From Flavobacteriales bacterium UBA6165 (lineage in GTDB: Bacteria > Bacteroidota > Bacteroidia > Flavobacteriales_D > Crocinitomicaceae), in contig DIUF01000091.1 in assembly GCA_002422285.1 (NCBI GenBank), forward strand, positions 1,870 to 12,083: DNA of 10,214 nt. The letters are read 5' to 3'. Numbering within the stretch: position 1 is the first letter of the stretch; every line of letters begins with the position of its first letter. A program made the translations under genes and the position numbers. Positions 7,203-10,214 of the stretch are shown one piece after another. The notes beneath the pieces were generated by a model. That model was not told the origin of the DNA, made no database searches, and saw only the letters and a list, made by a program, of their open reading frames with translations.

Positions 7203-7233
7203 AAAAAAATCGTCCCCGAAACGAAGACGATTT
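7203..7233 (-). terminator. Intrinsic terminator of purL
   Basis: On the minus strand, AAATCGTC (7233-7226) pairs with GACGATTT (7214-7207). The inner TTCG/CGGG can add four more pairs (two G-U wobbles) around a TTT loop. The stem runs into a T tract (7210-7203). It lies 20 bases after the purL stop, in the right place to end that transcript. Confidence 0.8.
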
Positions 7234-7252
7234 CCTTATATGTTTTGAGCAA

Positions 7253-9493
7253 CTAATCTCTCAACTTCAAGCCCAAGCTATTGTCGTAGATATCTTTGAA
7301 TTCTTGAACAAAACCATAGTGCGTATCATCCACACACATTTTGCCTTTGGTTACATGGCCCAACAAAGTGAATGGAAGTCCAGTAGCCATCATGAATTCC
7401 AAGAAATCTTCTTCGGTTTCTTCGGTTAATGTAATAACAACTCGTGACTGGGCTTCTCCAAACAAGAATGCATCTTCGCGCACCTCGGCATCTGTAACAA
7501 TGTCGAAGCCCAATTCGCGTGGGAAACTCATTTCAGCCAAAGTCATGAACAAACCTCCATCCGAACAGTCGTGAGCAGCGTTGATCAATTTGTTTTCAAT
7601 CAAACCTTTCACCGCTTCTTGCACCAAAAATTCTTGGTCTAAATCGAAATGTGGCGCTGGAGAAGCTTCTATTTTATGGTAGGAATACAAATATTCAGAA
7701 GATGAAATACAGTTTGCACTGTCGCCAATTAAGAAAATCAAGTCGCCTTTTTGCTTGAAATCCAAGGTCATGATGTTGTCTTTGTGCGGTACAATACCCA
7801 ACATGCCAATGGTCGGCGTTGGGAAAACTGGCACCTCTTTTCCTGCAATCACAGATTGGTTGTAGAAAGAAACGTTTCCTCCCGTAACAGGTGTTTCAAA
7901 TTTGCGACAAGCAGCGCTCATTCCTTTGATGGCGCCCACAAATTGCCAGTAAGACTCCGGATTGTATGGATTTCCAAAATTCAAACAGTTGGTAATCGCA
8001 CTTGGGAGACCACCTGAACAAACAATGTTTCTCGCAGCTTCTGAAACAGCAATGGCCGTTCCCACTTCTGGGTCAGCGTTTACGTATCGTGAATTACAAT
8101 CCACCGTCATGGCCAAAGCTTTGTCTGTGCCTTTTATGTTCACGATTCCTGCATCAGATGGACGGTTGGTGGTCATCGTTTTTGTACCCACCATTGAATC
8201 GTATTGCTCATATACCCAACGCTTCGAAGCGCAGTTTACATGACTCATCAAATGAATCGCAACTTCTTTCAAATCTTCAGGTTGCGCCACATCATCAATG
8301 TTGAATTTCTTGTATTCTTGGAAATAAGCTGGTTCTTTGTACTCGCGCTGATAAACGGGAGCACCGCCACCCAAAACCAAGGATTCAGCAGGTACATCGC
8401 CCACCAAAACATCGTTCATGTAGTAGCGCACACGACCAGAATCCGTAACATGACCAATTTCTTCAGCGTGTAAATCCCACTTGTCGAAGATTTGCTTCAC
8501 GACTTGTTCTTTACCTTTCTGAACCACAACCAACATGCGTTCTTGCGATTCAGACAACAAAATCTCGTAAGGCAACATGTTTTCCTGACGCGTTGGCACT
8601 TTATCCAAGTAGATTTCCATACCAACACCACCGCCAGCACTCATTTCACAAGTCGAACAAGTAATGCCCGCTGCGCCCATGTCTTGCATGCCCACAACAG
8701 CATCGGTTTTCGCCAATTCCAAAGTAGCTTCGAGCAATAATTTTTCTTGGAAAGGGTCGCCCACTTGTACTGAAGGCAAGTCGTTGGCTGAATCTTCCGT
8801 TATATCTTTGGATGCAAAAGCTGCACCTGCAATTCCATCTTTTCCTGTAGCCGAACCCACGATATACACTGGATTCCCCGGACCTTTAGCTTTCGCCGAA
8901 ATCATTGTCCCTGCCTCCAAAATACCAGCAGAAAAGGCGTTCACCAATGGATTTTGGTTGTATGATTTATCAAAAAACACCTCGCCGCCAATAATCGGAA
9001 TACCAAAAGCATTTCCATAGTCGCCGATGCCTTTCACAACACCTTTCACCAACCATTTGGTACGGGCTTCTTCGATGTCACCAAAGCGCAAAGAATTCAA
9101 TTGAGCAATTGGTCGCGCACCCATCGTAAAAATGTCGCGGTTGATACCACCAACACCCGTTGCCGCTCCTTGATAAGGCTCAATAGCACTTGGGTGGTTG
9201 TGCGATTCAATTTTGAAAGCACAACCCAAACCATCACCGATATCTACCAAGCCAGCGTTTTCTTCACCAGCTTTCACCAACAAATGCGGACCATCCTTTG
9301 GCAATTGTTTCAACCAAAAAATTGAGTTTTTGTAAGAGCAATGCTCCGACCACATCACAGAATACACGGCAGTTTCCGTGAAATTTGGAGTGCGTCCAAG
9401 AATCTCCTTGATCATATCAAATTCATCAGCGCGGAGACCCAATTCTACCGCTTGCTCTACCGTTGCCGGTGTATGTAATTTTTCTAAACTCAT
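7253..9493 (-). CDS. purL: PurL, phosphoribosylformylglycinamidine (FGAM) synthase, small (Bacillus-type) subunit
   Basis: PurL converts FGAR to FGAM with ATP and ammonia, the fourth step of de novo purine synthesis. The 746-residue size and absence of a C-terminal glutaminase domain mark the small type, which works with the separate proteins PurS and PurQ; neither is in this window. Motifs include MWSEHCSYKNS (47-57), KAGEENAGLVD (74-84), the nucleotide/substrate block ESHNHPSAIEPYQGAATGVG (96-115), MQDMGAAGITCSTCEM (269-284), ESQERM (315-320), and, in the second half of the duplicated AIRS-like fold, TGGNVSFYNQS (537-547) and DCSDGGL (642-648). I chose the ATG at 9493-9491 (MSLEKLHTPATVEQA). 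An upstream in-frame TTG at 9517 would add eight residues but lies inside the putative -7 promoter element, so it is unlikely to be on the mRNA. It is convergent with the OmpA-family gene and divergent from the membrane-protein gene, so it forms its own transcription unit. No glutamine-channel partner gene is adjacent. Confidence 0.96.
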   Translation of the reverse strand: MSLEKLHTPATVEQAVELGLRADEFDMIKEILGRTPNFTETAVYSVMWSEHCSYKNSIFWLKQLPKDGPHLLVKAGEENAGLVDIGDGLGCAFKIESHNHPSAIEPYQGAATGVGGINRDIFTMGARPIAQLNSLRFGDIEEARTKWLVKGVVKGIGDYGNAFGIPIIGGEVFFDKSYNQNPLVNAFSAGILEAGTMISAKAKGPGNPVYIVGSATGKDGIAGAAFASKDITEDSANDLPSVQVGDPFQEKLLLEATLELAKTDAVVGMQDMGAAGITCSTCEMSAGGGVGMEIYLDKVPTRQENMLPYEILLSESQERMLVVVQKGKEQVVKQIFDKWDLHAEEIGHVTDSGRVRYYMNDVLVGDVPAESLVLGGGAPVYQREYKEPAYFQEYKKFNIDDVAQPEDLKEVAIHLMSHVNCASKRWVYEQYDSMVGTKTMTTNRPSDAGIVNIKGTDKALAMTVDCNSRYVNADPEVGTAIAVSEAARNIVCSGGLPSAITNCLNFGNPYNPESYWQFVGAIKGMSAACRKFETPVTGGNVSFYNQSVIAGKEVPVFPTPTIGMLGIVPHKDNIMTLDFKQKGDLIFLIGDSANCISSSEYLYSYHKIEASPAPHFDLDQEFLVQEAVKGLIENKLINAAHDCSDGGLFMTLAEMSFPRELGFDIVTDAEVREDAFLFGEAQSRVVITLTEETEEDFLEFMMATGLPFTLLGHVTKGKMCVDDTHYGFVQEFKDIYDNSLGLKLRD

Positions 9494-9514
9494 TGCATCG
9501 AATTTTTCGAGATG

Positions 9515-9522
9515 CAAAAGTA
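9515..9522 (-). promoter_or_regulatory. Candidate -7 promoter element of purL
   Basis: On the minus strand this reads TACTTTTG, an exact match to TAnnTTTG, ending 21 bases before the purL ATG. Predicted transcription start is near 9511, giving a leader of about 18 bases. That leaves no room for a purine riboswitch. No -33 TTTG is seen at normal spacing. Confidence 0.5.
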
Positions 9523-9546
9523 CAATTATTGTTGTGTTTTGCTGGA

Positions 9547-10214
9547 ATGAGTTTTCAACACATGTGGGATATATTAATCGATGCTTTTTTCTATACCTTT
9601 GAGCCCATGCTCATATTTGTGATATACACAATTGTCTTAGCTTTGATTTTGAAGAAATTCTCTTTCTTTAAAACTGAAGCCCTATCAGGCTGGGGGATGT
9701 ATCTGGCTTTTGCTGCAAAACTTGGAATTGCCATGTTTTTCTTTGCCTTTCCATACAGCACGATGATTGATAGCGGGCACTACATGCACGATGCCGATGC
9801 GTTGAGTCGGGTTGCATATGAAAGTCCAGGTGATTTCTTGAAGATTTTTTTGGGCTTTGGTGATGTGCAGAGTTTGAATGAACATTATCTATCAGAGACC
9901 ACGTATTGGAGCCACGACAAAGGCTGGATTTTCAGTGACACGCGCAATGTGATTCGGGTGAATGCGATTTTTCATTGGTTGGCGTTTCACAATCCGCGTG
10001 TGGTGCTGTTGTTCAATGTGCTTTTTTGTTTGATTGGTTTGCGCTGGTTTTATCAAGGTCTTTCGCAATTGGTGAAAACGAAGAAAAACCTGCTGTTTTT
10101 GTTGATTTTTTTCCTGCCGAGCACACTTTTGTGGACAGCCAATTTGAGCAAAGAAGCTTTCCTTTTGGTCGGATTTGGCTTGCTGATGCGCAACGTTTTC
10201 ATGGGTAAACAACT
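9547..10214 (+). CDS. Polytopic membrane protein, N-terminal part (runs off right edge), possibly GT-C or polymerase-like
   Basis: An open frame starts at ATG 9547 (MSFQHMWDILIDAFF) and continues without a stop for 222 codons to the window edge. Hydrophobic segments likely to span the membrane are at about residues 19-37, 51-70, 151-168 and 181-199, with another starting near 203. A long non-membrane loop (71-149) follows the second segment and begins with an acid- and histidine-rich stretch, DSGHYMHDADALSR (75-88). The segment LPSTLLWTANLSKEAFLLVG (190-209) resembles the PSxxFWxSGxxKE/D motif I recall from Bacteroidota membrane proteins of the GT-C glycosyltransferase or EpsG/Wzy polymerase type. 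That would point to cell-surface polysaccharide or lipid-linked sugar chemistry, but the match is from memory and the C-terminal half is missing. ATG 9562 (MWDIL) is an alternative start. The gene is divergent from purL with only 53 bases between start codons. Confidence 0.85.
   Translation, partial: MSFQHMWDILIDAFFYTFEPMLIFVIYTIVLALILKKFSFFKTEALSGWGMYLAFAAKLGIAMFFFAFPYSTMIDSGHYMHDADALSRVAYESPGDFLKIFLGFGDVQSLNEHYLSETTYWSHDKGWIFSDTRNVIRVNAIFHWLAFHNPRVVLLFNVLFCLIGLRWFYQGLSQLVKTKKNLLFLLIFFLPSTLLWTANLSKEAFLLVGFGLLMRNVFMGKQ

Noticed and set aside
7341..9020. Several plus-strand open frames of 70-120 codons inside the purL region
   Set aside because: They are antisense shadows of purL, with no starts or composition supporting real genes.
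9494..9546. Purine or other riboswitch upstream of purL
   Set aside because: Only 53 bases separate the divergent start codons and the predicted leader is about 18 bases, too short for an aptamer.
9685..10212. Minus-strand open frames at the right end
   Set aside because: They lie antisense to the continuous membrane-protein frame starting at 9547, whose hydrophobic periodicity is clearly protein-like.

Overview
The window comes from a bacterium of the phylum Bacteroidota, probably a Flavobacteriales-like lineage; I cannot place it more precisely. The evidence is an OmpA-family outer-membrane protein with an N-terminal DUF5723-like domain and thrombospondin type 3 repeats, the gene run yicC-gmk-nadD, absent Shine-Dalgarno sequences, and copies of the Bacteroidota promoter -7 element TAnnTTTG just before several start codons. 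Base composition is moderately AT-rich and uniform. I see no insertion sequence, phage gene, CRISPR array, tRNA or rRNA.

Layout. Positions 1-2300 (minus strand) hold a tight housekeeping operon, in transcription order yicC (YicC/YloC family RNase), gmk (guanylate kinase), nadD (nicotinate-nucleotide adenylyltransferase) and the 5' part of rsmG (16S rRNA m7G methyltransferase), which runs off the left edge. Gene junctions are 1 base, a TAATG overlap, and 3 bases. A short divergent spacer (2301-2453) separates it from a plus-strand gene for a 505-residue helical, TPR-like cytoplasmic protein of unknown function (2454-3971). Next come a small secreted protein of unknown function (4001-4381), an AT-rich spacer that may contain a decayed minus-strand reading frame, and a large outer-membrane/peptidoglycan-anchoring protein (4636-7083). 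Two back-to-back intrinsic terminators (7101-7130 and 7203-7233) separate this gene from convergent purL on the minus strand (7253-9493). purL is the small, Bacillus-type FGAM synthase subunit. Divergent from purL, a plus-strand polytopic membrane protein starts at 9547 and runs off the right edge.

How the genes relate. The left operon joins GMP phosphorylation, NAD synthesis, RNA turnover and ribosome modification: growth-linked core functions. purL belongs to de novo purine synthesis and so lies upstream of the GMP pool used by Gmk, but it is a separate transcription unit without its partners purS and purQ nearby. The OmpA-like protein should tie the outer membrane to peptidoglycan. The TPR-like protein, the small secreted protein and the membrane protein cannot be linked to a pathway from sequence alone.

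Overall this is an ordinary core-genome region. I found no convincing new multi-gene system. The points most worth a second look are the promoter elements that fix start codons (including a possible leaderless mRNA), the possible gene remnant at 4366-4515, the unclustered small purL, and two unknown protein families.
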